Origin: Actinoplanes siamensis
Lineage (GTDB): Bacteria; Actinomycetota; Actinomycetes; Mycobacteriales; Micromonosporaceae
Assembly (NCBI RefSeq): GCF_016862395.1
Contig: NZ_BOMW01000004.1
Coordinates: forward strand, 89,808-153,807
Direction: 5' to 3'
Length of the DNA: 64,000 nt
The notes beneath the pieces are model-generated. The model saw only the letters and a list, made by a program, of their open reading frames with translations. It was not told the origin of the DNA and searched no databases. Within the stretch, counting starts at the first letter, position 1; each line of letters begins with the position of its first letter. Shown in pieces: positions 50,980-59,208 of this stretch. A program made the translations under genes and the position numbers.

Positions 50980-51285
50980 GTGCGGGTCCGTTCCCGCCCT
51001 CGAACACCGGTCACCGGCGGCGACGCGCCACCGCGGGACGCCGCCGAGCGACATCGGCTGGCGCAGCAGCTCGTCCCCTGGCAGGGCAAGTACCCGCAGG
51101 TGCCGGTGGAGACGGTGATCTCCACCGACAGCGCCGCCGCGATGTTGACCGAGATCTCGCACGGCACGCGACTGATCGTCGTCGGCAGTCACGGTCACGG
51201 GCTGTTCACCGGCACACTGCTCGGCTCCACCGCCGTCCAGCTGCTGCGCCACGCCGACTGCCCGGTGCTCGTGGTCCGCGGTTGA
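50980..51285 (+). CDS. C-terminal half of a universal stress protein, possibly translated
   Basis: 101 residues from a GTG at 50980 with GGGAGGAA upstream. Only the second half of a Usp domain is present: EISHGTRLIVVGSHGHG and LFTGTLLGSTAVQLL, including the ATP-binding loop, ending PVLVVRG. The first half, with the strand and Asp that complete the ATP site, is missing; the first 30 residues are Pro/Arg-rich and unlike Usp. It may be a pseudogene by deletion or a short protein still made. Confidence 0.6.
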   Translation: MRVRSRPRTPVTGGDAPPRDAAERHRLAQQLVPWQGKYPQVPVETVISTDSAAAMLTEISHGTRLIVVGSHGHGLFTGTLLGSTAVQLLRHADCPVLVVRG

Positions 51286-51345
51286 CGGATAGGCAGCCAC
51301 GGCCGCCGCGCGACCGGTCCGGAGCACACCGGCCCGCGGCTCCGG

Positions 51346-51621
51346 TCAGCTGGTCAGATGCGCCGGCCGGTGGGTCATCTGCTCGATGTCGGCCGCGGTC
51401 ACGTCGAGCAGCTGGTACGCCAGGTCGGCGAGGGCTCGTGCGGTGGCCAGCTCGGCGCCGATCTCCGGCACCTCCCGGTCGCGGGGCGCCCGGTGCGCGA
51501 CGCCCTCGCCGTGCATGCGCGGCTCGGCCTCGCCCTGCAGTACCGCGACGGCACGGGTGCGGCGTTCGTCCTCGTGCTCGTCGATGTTGATCTCGACGGT
51601 CCAGTTCCTCGTGTGGGTCAT
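51346..51621 (-). CDS. DUF1876 domain protein
   Basis: 91 residues from the ATG at 51621 with GGGAG six bases upstream. The sequence WTVEINIDEHEDERRTRAVA and the closing EIGAELATARALADLAYQLL are typical of DUF1876, a small dsRBD-like alpha/beta fold of unknown function common in actinobacteria near stress genes. It sits beside two Usp genes, in keeping with that association. Confidence 0.88.
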   Translation of the reverse strand: MTHTRNWTVEINIDEHEDERRTRAVAVLQGEAEPRMHGEGVAHRAPRDREVPEIGAELATARALADLAYQLLDVTAADIEQMTHRPAHLTS

Positions 51622-51947
51622 CACTCGCTCCCTTCTGGTTCTCCTTGCACATGACAGCCGTGTGCCGGGTCACCGCACAGTGCCGTTGGTCCCGTTCTTG
51701 GTCCCGATCTCCCCCACCGGCACCTGCCTTCGGCGCCACCATCACGGGAGGGAGGCATGGGGCTGGGCGGCATGACCGGAGCCCTCGATCTCAACAGTCG
51801 ACGAAATTTGCGGCGCCCGTCGCGCCAAGGCTCGTGAAATCCGACATACATTTACCATTTACGATGCACCTACCCCGCCCTCCGGCCCGGGTGCACCCGG
51901 CGCCCCACCCCGTTACAGTTCGACAAGGGTCAACGTAAGGAAAGTCG
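51622..51947. other. Promoter region before the nucleotide-signalling island
   Basis: 326 bases without a gene. The second half is AT-richer, especially gacatacatttaccatttacgatgc at about 51842-51866, which probably holds the promoter of the P-loop gene at 51948; AAGGAAA before that start is its ribosome site. The lower GC here marks a boundary between the stress genes and the next block. Confidence 0.5.
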
Positions 51948-52523
51948 ATGTTGCGGATGGCTGTGATGGGCGCCCATGGAACAGGAAAAACCACACTGGT
52001 CTCCCAGCTTTCCAAGATCCTGCAAAAACCCGTCGTGACGGTGCAGGGAATTCCCCGCCAGCTGATCCGGGAGGGGTACAAATTCGGTGACAACCTTGAG
52101 CTCGACGCCGTCGCCGCGTACTTCACCGAACAGCGCCGCCGGGAAGTCGACGGTCAGCGGCTGAGGGCAGCCACCCTGCTCACCGAACGGACACTGCTCG
52201 ACGCCGTCGCCTACGAACGGGCGAACCGGAGCATGTTCGGTCGTGGCTGCTTCAGTGCTGATCTATCGGCCTTCATGACCCGGGTGGCGTTCGACCACCT
52301 GAACACCTTCGATCTCGTCGCATACTGCCCGATCCTCTTCCCCCTCGAGGACGACGGCATCCGGGGTGGCAGCGAGGAGTACCAGCGATCCGTCGACCGG
52401 GAATTGCGATCACTTTTGGCCAGCGAGTCGATTGACGTGCCCACCACCGTGGTGACCGGTCCCGTCCAACAGCGTGTCCGACAGATCCTGGAGACGCTCG
52501 ACGCGTTCGATCGCGGCCCATGA
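51948..52523 (+). CDS. P-loop NTPase, NadR/AAA_28-like nucleotide kinase type
   Basis: 191 residues; AAGGAAA precedes the ATG at 51948. Walker A is GAHGTGKTTLVSQL at the N-terminus, and a Walker B-like LTERTLLDAVAY near residue 83 followed by a lid-like region (SADLSAFMTRVAFDHLNTFD) resembles small nucleoside/NadR-type kinases. The GxxGxGKTT form with a single compact domain argues against a AAA+ ring ATPase. It is followed by the methyltransferase 96 bases later on the same strand. It probably phosphorylates a nucleotide or nucleoside; the substrate is open. Confidence 0.8.
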   Translation: MLRMAVMGAHGTGKTTLVSQLSKILQKPVVTVQGIPRQLIREGYKFGDNLELDAVAAYFTEQRRREVDGQRLRAATLLTERTLLDAVAYERANRSMFGRGCFSADLSAFMTRVAFDHLNTFDLVAYCPILFPLEDDGIRGGSEEYQRSVDRELRSLLASESIDVPTTVVTGPVQQRVRQILETLDAFDRGP

Positions 52524-52619
52524 GCGGGCCGCACCGGACTTCGGAGGTACAGGTGGTTGTCTTCTGGGCCAGCCCTCGCGGCACCGGGGCCGGCGATTGC
52601 CGGGGGATCGGCGGTCGCG

Positions 52620-53372
52620 ATGAATCCTGATTACTTGGCGACTCTGGACGCGCTCCGCCGAGCCTTCGGTCCGGCCAGCGAGACTCCGCTGCTCGTCGAC
52701 ATCATGGCCAAGCATTTCGGGCGACCTGGCACGATCTCGATGCTCGACGTAGGGATAGGCAACGGTGTCTCGGCCCGGAAGGTGGCCGAAGGGCTGTCGC
52801 GGAACGGAATCCACGTCGAGTTGACCGGGATAGATCCGTATCTTCCGCCCTCGGCGTACCAGCTGAACTGGCCGCGGAAACCACACCTGGCGGCTTCCGG
52901 ACTGGCGTCCTTCGACCCGGGTAGCACTTACGATGTCGTCAATGCCACGCAATGTCTTTACTATCTCGGCGACGAGAGCGCCGCCCTCAGGAAGCTTGCC
53001 TCCCTGGTCTCACCGGGCGGGATTCTGACCATCACGGTATGGGACGACGGCTGCACCTTGAAAAAGATCCATGATGCTTACCTGGCACCCGGGCGGCCTT
53101 CGCCCTCCGGGATGGGCGTCAGCAGGGCGCTGGCCGGCGTGCCGTCGCTGACCGGGCCGTCCCAGGTCTATCGATTCGCCGGCACGATCCGCCTGGCCGG
53201 CAACGACGGCACGATCCTGGACGCGATCCTGGACATCGCCGGACGGGGAGCGGGAAGCACCGGAGAGGCACGCCTGCGGGCGAAGGCCTACCTGCGATCG
53301 CTCGGCACCACCGCTCCCCGCCGCAACGCCATCGTCACCGCCGGCCGGGCCGCGGAAGGGGCGGGGATCTAA
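52620..53372 (+). CDS. Class I SAM-dependent methyltransferase
   Basis: 250 residues from the ATG at 52620; an upstream in-frame start at 52557 is possible. Motif I is SMLDVGIGNGVSARKVAEGL, motif II lies in VELTGIDPYLPP, and YDVVNATQCLYYLGDE with LASLVSPGGILTITVWDDG gives motifs post-I to III. The substrate is unknown. Its stop overlaps by four bases the stop of the convergent cyclase gene. Confidence 0.85.
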   Translation: MNPDYLATLDALRRAFGPASETPLLVDIMAKHFGRPGTISMLDVGIGNGVSARKVAEGLSRNGIHVELTGIDPYLPPSAYQLNWPRKPHLAASGLASFDPGSTYDVVNATQCLYYLGDESAALRKLASLVSPGGILTITVWDDGCTLKKIHDAYLAPGRPSPSGMGVSRALAGVPSLTGPSQVYRFAGTIRLAGNDGTILDAILDIAGRGAGSTGEARLRAKAYLRSLGTTAPRRNAIVTAGRAAEGAGI

Positions 53373-54967
53373 CTCACGACCTGCCACATGGGGAGCGGCT
53401 CGCCGTGCTTGGTGGTGTGCCCCGACACGCTGTCGAATTTCACCTCCGGCAGTTCGTCGGCGGCCGGACGGATGCACTGCTGGTAGTAGGAGTCGCTGAT
53501 AAGAATCTGGTTGGCACCGGCAGCCGACATCACCCGTGCCGTCCAGTTCACCGCGTGCGAGATCAGCTGAGGGCCGCCCGAGTCGAAGAACACCCAGGTC
53601 GCCGGACCGCTGTTGATGCCGAAGCGCAGCTCGTACCCGCGTAGTTCCTCGTACATCCGCTTCAGCCGCAGGGCGACACGAATCGGTGACAACCTGCTCG
53701 TGACTTTCCGGAATCCGACGAAGACGCCGTCGCCGGTGAGGAGTGTCGCGATGTCCGCCGGGTCCTCGACGGCCAGCACTTCCTCATGCCTCAGCGAATC
53801 GAGCAGATCACGGAAGATGGTGTACTGCTGCCGATCAGTACGCTTGCTGAAGTCGACCGTGTCGATTCCGAGCAGGTACACGTTCTCCTGGGACTCTCCG
53901 AGTATCGCCGGTAGAGGGCTACGCAAGACCGACCCCTTTCTTCTCCTTCTGGACGTTGGTACGAAAATCTTCGACGGACGTGGCGACCGGTCCGCCGAGA
54001 ACAGCCGCCCGACGAGGGATCCCTCGGCTCGCCGTTCGGCTCCGAGAAGCTGCTGGAACTGCTGGTGTCGCCGACGCTGAGAAAACATGCTGCGTGCGAT
54101 GGCGAGCCGGACGACGGGATCCCGCTCGCGGACGTACCAGCCGGACAACTCGTCCGCGAAATCGGCGCTGAAACTGGTATCGATCAGACCGAGGGCCAGG
54201 CCCTCGCGTACCGCCGGCGCCTCGTCACTCATCCCCTGCCGGACAAGATCGATGTAGGGCAGCAGATTTGCCCGGTCCTTCAGAAGCACCCGCAGATACC
54301 ACCGGCGGACGCTGGAGGGGAACTTCGCGAAATCCTGAGGATAGAGAGGTATGTCGGCGATTCGCCCGTGCGGGTCGTTGTGGATCGCCCACACGGCATA
54401 CTCGGTCACGCTGGCCGTCGAGCCCGAGACGAGATCGGCGAGCACCTCCTTGGGCAGGACGGACGGATCCCGCCCATATCGGAGGCTGATCCACCGATGC
54501 AGCAGCGGATCGTCATCGTCCATGGCTTTCCGCAGCACTGAGCGTTCGACAGGCGCGCTCACCTGGAAATATCCGGCAGCGAGCTGGATGGCCACGGCGT
54601 CCGGATCGATCCCGACACCGGCCAGGTTTCGCCGGGCGAAGGCCCGGCCGGCGACGACATGCAGTGCCCCGGCGGCCCAGCTGATGTTCTCCGGATCGGT
54701 GTCCACTCCGTCCAACTGCCCGATCAGCCAGGGCGCGAGCTGCCCTATTCTGAGAAGCGCGACAAGTTTGTAGAGCCACCGCCGAACATAGCGATCAGTC
54801 GAGCCTTTCAGGTTCACGATCGCCGCGTACAGCCGGGGGTCCCGGCTGAGATCGACACGCTGGCCGGCCTCGATCGCATAACACAGCCGTTGCAACGCGT
54901 TCTTCACCAGGATGTCGTCACCGCTGGCCAACAGGGCCAACAGCTCTGCGCCGCTGGGAAGCGCCAT
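53369..54967 (-). CDS. Helical-repeat protein fused to a class III nucleotidyl cyclase domain
   Basis: 532 residues from the ATG at 54967 (a TTG at 54979 is possible). Residues 1-300 are helical with HEAT-like pattern (VKNALQRLCYAIEAGQR; VRRWYLRVLLKDRANLLPYI). A basic linker follows (SRRRRKGSV). The C-terminal 175 residues form a class III cyclase homology domain: VYLLGIDTVDFSKRTD (metal Asp), LLTGDGVFVGF (second metal Asp) and SHAVNWTARVMSAAG (Asn and Arg of the transition-state site). All main catalytic positions seem kept, so it may make cAMP, cGMP or another cyclic nucleotide. Substrate-defining Lys is not obvious. It follows the HD gene by about 110 bases. Confidence 0.8.
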   Translation of the reverse strand: MALPSGAELLALLASGDDILVKNALQRLCYAIEAGQRVDLSRDPRLYAAIVNLKGSTDRYVRRWLYKLVALLRIGQLAPWLIGQLDGVDTDPENISWAAGALHVVAGRAFARRNLAGVGIDPDAVAIQLAAGYFQVSAPVERSVLRKAMDDDDPLLHRWISLRYGRDPSVLPKEVLADLVSGSTASVTEYAVWAIHNDPHGRIADIPLYPQDFAKFPSSVRRWYLRVLLKDRANLLPYIDLVRQGMSDEAPAVREGLALGLIDTSFSADFADELSGWYVRERDPVVRLAIARSMFSQRRRHQQFQQLLGAERRAEGSLVGRLFSADRSPRPSKIFVPTSRRRRKGSVLRSPLPAILGESQENVYLLGIDTVDFSKRTDRQQYTIFRDLLDSLRHEEVLAVEDPADIATLLTGDGVFVGFRKVTSRLSPIRVALRLKRMYEELRGYELRFGINSGPATWVFFDSGGPQLISHAVNWTARVMSAAGANQILISDSYYQQCIRPAADELPEVKFDSVSGHTTKHGEPLPMWQVVS

Positions 54968-55075
54968 GACGGGATCCAAGTCCGAGGAGGGATTCAGCCG
55001 AGGTCGGTGTGCTTCGTGGCGCCGGGCTCGGGTGGACGCCCGGCGGCCGGTCGTAGGCAGCGTTCCGATGGACGA

Positions 55076-55696
55076 TCAGTAGTGGGATTCCGTGGATTCG
55101 GGTTGCTCTGTCAACCCCTGCCAGTCCCCCGCGGTGGCGCGATTCTTGCCCTCGAGATGCCAGGAGTGGGGGTTCGTGCGCAGCAGCGACTCGTAGAGTT
55201 CCACCGCCGTCTTCGTGCGGAGTTTCGTGTTCACGCCGTCACGGATCGGCTTGAACATCTCGGGCAGGCGGCTTCCCGTGGCGGCGAGCTCGCGGAGTTC
55301 GAAATCGACGTCCAGGGTGTCGGCGTCCTTGACGATGCGCGCCTCCAGGCTGGACTGCCGCTCATATTCCTGCCAGAGCTCCTGGATCCACTCCAGCGAC
55401 GTGTCGGCAGTCATGTCCCCGAGCGCCTTGGCCTCGTGCCTCTCGGTGTAGAGCCGGGACATGTAATGGACGTCGCCGGTCCGCGTCTCGGCCGCATCGT
55501 GGACCAGAGCCATTTGAACGACCTTGCCGCAATCGGCCCCCTCTCGGCTGGCGATTGCCAGGGAAATCCACGCCACTCGCATCGTGTGCTCGGCGACGTT
55601 GGCAAAACTGATTCCGCCGAACTGATTCCAGGTCCGGGCCAGATGCCGCATGGTGCCGATCTCGAACATGAGCTGAGTGTCGCGCTGAAGGTCCAT
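55076..55696 (-). CDS. HD-domain hydrolase, YfbR/HDDC2-like 5'-deoxynucleotidase type
   Basis: 206 residues. The HD motifs are in order: NVAEHTMRVAWISLAIA (first His), MALVHDAAETRTGDVHYMSR (HD and the Glu/Asp after it) and IVKDADTLDVDFELRELA (last Asp). This matches YfbR/HDDC2 nucleotidases that dephosphorylate deoxynucleoside monophosphates with a metal. The ATG at 55696 has no ribosome site, so it may be leaderless. It precedes the cyclase-fusion gene on the same strand. Confidence 0.85.
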   Translation of the reverse strand: MDLQRDTQLMFEIGTMRHLARTWNQFGGISFANVAEHTMRVAWISLAIASREGADCGKVVQMALVHDAAETRTGDVHYMSRLYTERHEAKALGDMTADTSLEWIQELWQEYERQSSLEARIVKDADTLDVDFELRELAATGSRLPEMFKPIRDGVNTKLRTKTAVELYESLLRTNPHSWHLEGKNRATAGDWQGLTEQPESTESHY

Positions 55697-56114
55697 TGAA
55701 TATCAGCCAATCGGTAGGTGTCGGCCCCCGCTGCTGAGGAGCGCGGGCCCGGGCCAAGCAGGGTTCCATGGGTTCTGAACAGGGCCGGCACCAGGCTTGG
55801 CCGTCCAATCGGCCTGAGACGACCGGCGCCCGTGGTCGCGCGTATTCTCATGATTCACGAATTGCCGGCGACCGCCCCCCTCGGTGTGGCTGCACATGCG
55901 ACGGGGAGAACTCTAGGGCAGGCGGGCGTCCGGCGAAAGCGACGCGTGCGCACCGGCGAGTCCCCCGTTTCCACCACGGGGAACGCCACTCCGGCCGCAT
56001 GCCGGGTGAAGATCGGAATGGCGCGCTGACAACGTCAGGGACCAAAGAACTGTCGCATACTGATCAGTGCGGGAACGAGCCGCCGGAGATTCTCTCAGTC
56101 GCCGGCCGGGAGGG
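55697..56114. other. Intergenic region without supported gene
   Basis: 418 bases between the HD gene start and the lipoprotein gene end. Open frames are Arg/Pro-rich and change frame; none is credible. AT-richer patches (gcgtattctcatgattcacgaattg near 55840) and an ACTGATCAGT palindrome (56059-56068) may be promoter elements. Confidence 0.45.
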
Positions 56115-57098
56115 TCACGGCAGCCGCCGGGTCACCAGCCGGGGCGCGCCGCGGCCCGGATGTTCGACCAGCGCCACGGACCGGCCGTCCGGGGACAGCG
56201 CGGGTGCGTCGAAGTTCCCCGTGGTCAGCGATGTGGTGGATCCGTCCGTCAGGCTCACCACCGCCACGCCCTGGTCACCGACGACGACGGCGCGGTCGCC
56301 GGTGACCGCCAGGCCGCGCGGCGCGGTGACGTGGCCGCCGACCAGGCGGATGCGCTTGGCGGTGAGGTCCACCTCGTACAGCTGCCAATCGCTGGTCTCC
56401 CCGCTGGAGGCCAGCACCACCACCTTGCTCATGGTCGGCGCCGGCGCCGGGAAACCGATCGCGCCGGTGGCGGCGCAGCTCTCCGGCGGCGGCGTCGCGA
56501 AGGCGGCGTCGAGGTCCCACGGGAGCAGCGCGGCCGGTTCGAGCGCCGGCATCCGCTGCCGGCCCTTGCGGTCCAACGGCGCGAGGCCCGTGCAGCCATC
56601 GACGTCGTACGTGGTCCAGCCCCGCCCCTCCGCTTCCGACCAGATGCCGTCGGCGCCGCCGTCGAGCGCGGGGAGACGGCGGACCGCGCTGGTCGGCGGG
56701 TCGACGCCGGTCGGCGGGTCGATCGCGGCCAGATAGGTGGGCTTGTTCTCGTACGGGCAGTCCATGACCGCGCCGAGACCGCCCTCCGGGAGCCGGCGCA
56801 GACTTCGCGGATAGGGCTCCTGGCACCACGAGGCGTTGGCGAAGTGGATCGGCTCCTGCTCGGGGTGACCGGGAATGGTCCGGTAGAGCTGGGCCGCCCC
56901 GCCCAGCCGGCCTGGTTCGTTGGCCAGGTAGTAGACCCCGTCCGGGAGCCAGACCACCGGGCCGGCCGGGTACCCGGCCTCGGCGGTCGCGCCGTCCACC
57001 AGCAGCCCCGCGGTTTCGTCGTCGCAGGCCGAGACCAGCAGGGCCAGCAGGCACAGGGTCGCGCCCAGCAACCGCGCTCGAACAGCCATCGTCCTCAT
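56115..57098 (-). CDS. Lipoprotein with beta-propeller-like repeats
   Basis: 327 residues (or 324 from the ATG at 57089, which has GAGG before it). The N-terminus has a lipoprotein signal ending LLVSAC (Cys 25). The mature protein shows repeating short blades: VVWLPDGVYYLANEPGR, WQLYEVDLTAKRIRLVGGHV and APALSPDGRSVALVEH, the last like WD40/TolB-type repeats. Eight or so strands groups suggest a propeller, perhaps for binding. No function can be assigned. It is isolated. Confidence 0.8.
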   Translation of the reverse strand: MRTMAVRARLLGATLCLLALLVSACDDETAGLLVDGATAEAGYPAGPVVWLPDGVYYLANEPGRLGGAAQLYRTIPGHPEQEPIHFANASWCQEPYPRSLRRLPEGGLGAVMDCPYENKPTYLAAIDPPTGVDPPTSAVRRLPALDGGADGIWSEAEGRGWTTYDVDGCTGLAPLDRKGRQRMPALEPAALLPWDLDAAFATPPPESCAATGAIGFPAPAPTMSKVVVLASSGETSDWQLYEVDLTAKRIRLVGGHVTAPRGLAVTGDRAVVVGDQGVAVVSLTDGSTTSLTTGNFDAPALSPDGRSVALVEHPGRGAPRLVTRRLP

Positions 57099-57245
57099 TC
57101 CGTGGGCGGACCCCGGGCCACCTAATCATGGAGCAGCGCGGGGTGTGTGCTCAGGGCGTGCCGGCCGCGTGTGATCAGGATCCCGGGTGTTTTCGCCGGG
57201 CGGCGGGATAAGAGTGGGGTGACTACTGGAGAAAGGAGGTACCCG

Positions 57246-58076
57246 ATGGCCAGGACGTGGTTCATCACCGGCACCTCGCGCGGCTTCGGCCGGGAATGGG
57301 CCGAGGCCGCCCTCGACCGCGGCGACCGGGTCGCCGCGACCGCCCGTGACGTCTCGTCGCTCGACGACCTCGTCGCCAAGTACGGCGACCGGGTTCTGCC
57401 GCTGCCGCTCGACGTGACCGACCGGGGGGCCGCGCTCGCCGCGCTCGCCCGGGCGTTCGAGCACTTCGGGCGTCTCGACGTGATCGTCAACAACGCCGGC
57501 TACGGCCAGTTCGGCATGATCGAGGAGATCAGCGAGCAGGAGGCCCGCGCGCAGTTCGAGACGAACGTGTTCGGGGCGCTGTGGATCACCCAGGGCGCGC
57601 TGCCGTACCTGCGGGACAGCGGCGGCGGCAACATCATCCAGGTGTCGTCGATCGGCGGGATCTCGGCGTTCGCCAACATCGGCATCTACAACGCGTCGAA
57701 GTGGGCGCTGGAGGGCTTCAGCCAGGCGCTCGCGCAGGAGGTGGCCGCCTTCGGCATCAAGGTGACGCTTGTCGAGCCAGGCGGGTTCGACACCGACTGG
57801 GGCGGCTCGTCGGCGAAGCACGCGACGCCGCTACCGGTGTACGACGGGGTGCGCGAACAGGCCGCGGAGGCGCGCAAGGGCCGGGTGGCGAGCCCGGGCG
57901 ACCCGGCGGCCACGCGCTCGGCGATCCTGAGGATCGTGGACGCCGAGAACCCGCCGCTGCGGGTCTTCTTCGGGACCGCGCCGCTGGGCATCGCGACTGC
58001 CGACTACGAGTCCCGGCTCGCCGAGTGGCGGGAGTGGGAGCCGGTCTCCGTCGAGGCCCAGGGCACGAAGAGCTGA
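57246..58076 (+). CDS. Short-chain dehydrogenase/reductase (classical)
   Basis: 276 residues; AAAGGAGG gives a clear start at 57246. Motifs: WFITGTSRGFGREWAEAALD (TGxxxGxG), LDVTDRGAA, VIVNNAGYGQFG (NNAG), IIQVSSIGG and YNASKWALEGF (YxxxK), all intact, with PGGFDTDWGG after. Family members of this type are NAD(P)-dependent oxidoreductases acting on unknown carbonyl or alcohol substrates. A strong hairpin terminator follows. Confidence 0.92.
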   Translation: MARTWFITGTSRGFGREWAEAALDRGDRVAATARDVSSLDDLVAKYGDRVLPLPLDVTDRGAALAALARAFEHFGRLDVIVNNAGYGQFGMIEEISEQEARAQFETNVFGALWITQGALPYLRDSGGGNIIQVSSIGGISAFANIGIYNASKWALEGFSQALAQEVAAFGIKVTLVEPGGFDTDWGGSSAKHATPLPVYDGVREQAAEARKGRVASPGDPAATRSAILRIVDAENPPLRVFFGTAPLGIATADYESRLAEWREWEPVSVEAQGTKS

Positions 58077-58084
58077 TCGGCGCG

Positions 58085-58122
58085 GGCGCCGGGCCGGCCC
58101 CGCCGAGGGGCGGCCCGGCGCC
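58085..58122. terminator. Strong bidirectional hairpin terminator
   Basis: GGCGCCGGGCC (58085-58095) pairs with GGCCCGGCGCC (58112-58122), and the inner GCCCC/GGGGC extends the stem. It lies between the convergent SDR and bioY genes. Confidence 0.82.
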
Positions 58123-58136
58123 GTGCGGGCCGAGGA

Positions 58137-58736
58137 TCAGGCCGACCGGCGCGACCGGCGCCCGGCCAGCGCCCAGGCAGCCGGCAGCAGACCGGCCGCC
58201 AGGGCCGCCTTGACCGCGTCGCCGAGCAGGAACGGGGTCAGGCCCTGGCTGATCGTCTGGCTCAGCGTGAGGTCGGCCGCGACCGCCAGCCAGGCCAGGC
58301 CGGCGCCGTAGATGAGCACCTCACCGGCGAGCATCGCGGCGACCGAGCGGGGCACCGAGCGGTCCGCGCCGCGCTCGGCCAGGAAACCGCAGAGCGTGGC
58401 GGCCAGGAAGAAGCCGACCACGTAACCGAACGACGCGCCCGCGTAGCCGCTGCCGTGCCCGGTGAACCAGGGCACACCAAGCACGCCGGCCACCGCGTAC
58501 AGCGCGATGGTGGCCGCCGCCCGGCGCATGCCGTAGGCGGCGCCGATCAGCAGCACGCCCAGGGTCTGGCCGGTGATCGGCACCGGGGTGCCCGGGATGT
58601 GCACCGCCACCTGGGCGAGCAGTCCGACGAAGCCGGCGCCGCCGGCGACCAGCGCGATGTCGCGGGCCAGAGCGCCCGGGACAAGGTCGGCCAGCACGAT
58701 CGGCCGGGGCCGGTTCAACGCGACGGTCTGTGACAT
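58137..58736 (-). CDS. bioY: Biotin transporter BioY (S component)
   Basis: 199 residues from the ATG at 58736 with GGAGG five bases upstream. Six membrane helices with BioY signatures: HIPGTPVPITGQTLGVLLIG near residue 47, GMRRAAATIALYAVAGVLGV, and a terminal FLLGDAVKAALAAGLLPAAW. BioY binds biotin and takes it up with an ECF energising module or alone. No ecfA/ecfT genes are near. The gene stands divergent from DUF6314 across only 15 bases. Confidence 0.94.
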   Translation of the reverse strand: MSQTVALNRPRPIVLADLVPGALARDIALVAGGAGFVGLLAQVAVHIPGTPVPITGQTLGVLLIGAAYGMRRAAATIALYAVAGVLGVPWFTGHGSGYAGASFGYVVGFFLAATLCGFLAERGADRSVPRSVAAMLAGEVLIYGAGLAWLAVAADLTLSQTISQGLTPFLLGDAVKAALAAGLLPAAWALAGRRSRRSA

Positions 58737-58741
58737 GGAAA

Positions 58742-58751
58742 CCTCCGGAGG
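58742..58751. promoter_or_regulatory. Palindromic CCTCCGGAGG between two divergent start codons
   Basis: This palindrome supplies GGAGG on both strands. It lies five bases from the bioY ATG on one side and directly against the DUF6314 ATG on the other, where it is too close for efficient use. Confidence 0.6.
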
Positions 58752-59195
58752 ATGACTGTTCCAGGTGATCATCGGACAGGGACGGCGGCCGGCTTCCTCC
58801 GGGGGCGCTGGAAGGTGCGCCGTCGCATAGTCGACCACCGCGGTGGCGTCCGGGGCGAGTTCGCCGGGACGGCCGTCTTCGACGACGAGCTGCGCTACCG
58901 CGAGGAGGGCGAGTTGCGGTTCGGCGGACATCACGGTCCGGCAACCCGGAACCTGCGGTACGTCGACCGCGGCGCCTTCGTCCTCGACGTGCTGTTCCAG
59001 GACGGCCGCGAGTTCTACCGCCTCGACCTGAGCGACGGCGCCTGGTCGGCCGAGCACCCGTGCGCGGCCGACACGTACCGGGTGACCGGGCGGATCACCG
59101 GGCCGGACAGCTTCACCGAGCGCTGGCACGCCACCGGGCCGGCCAAGGACTACGAGCTGCTCACCACATTCGAGCGCGCCGGGCCGGTCGGGTAG
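58752..59195 (+). CDS. DUF6314 family protein
   Basis: 147 residues. The sequence FLRGRWKVRRRIVDHRGG, GEFAGTAVFDDELRYREEGE and GPAKDYELLTTFER near the end fits DUF6314, a small lipocalin-like beta-barrel of unknown function. The ATG directly follows GGAGG with no spacer, so translation may be weak or the start may be different. It is divergent from bioY and convergent with the sensor kinase, whose stop lies 13 bases away. Confidence 0.8.
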   Translation: MTVPGDHRTGTAAGFLRGRWKVRRRIVDHRGGVRGEFAGTAVFDDELRYREEGELRFGGHHGPATRNLRYVDRGAFVLDVLFQDGREFYRLDLSDGAWSAEHPCAADTYRVTGRITGPDSFTERWHATGPAKDYELLTTFERAGPVG

Positions 59196-59208
59196 GCCAC
59201 CGGCTCCC

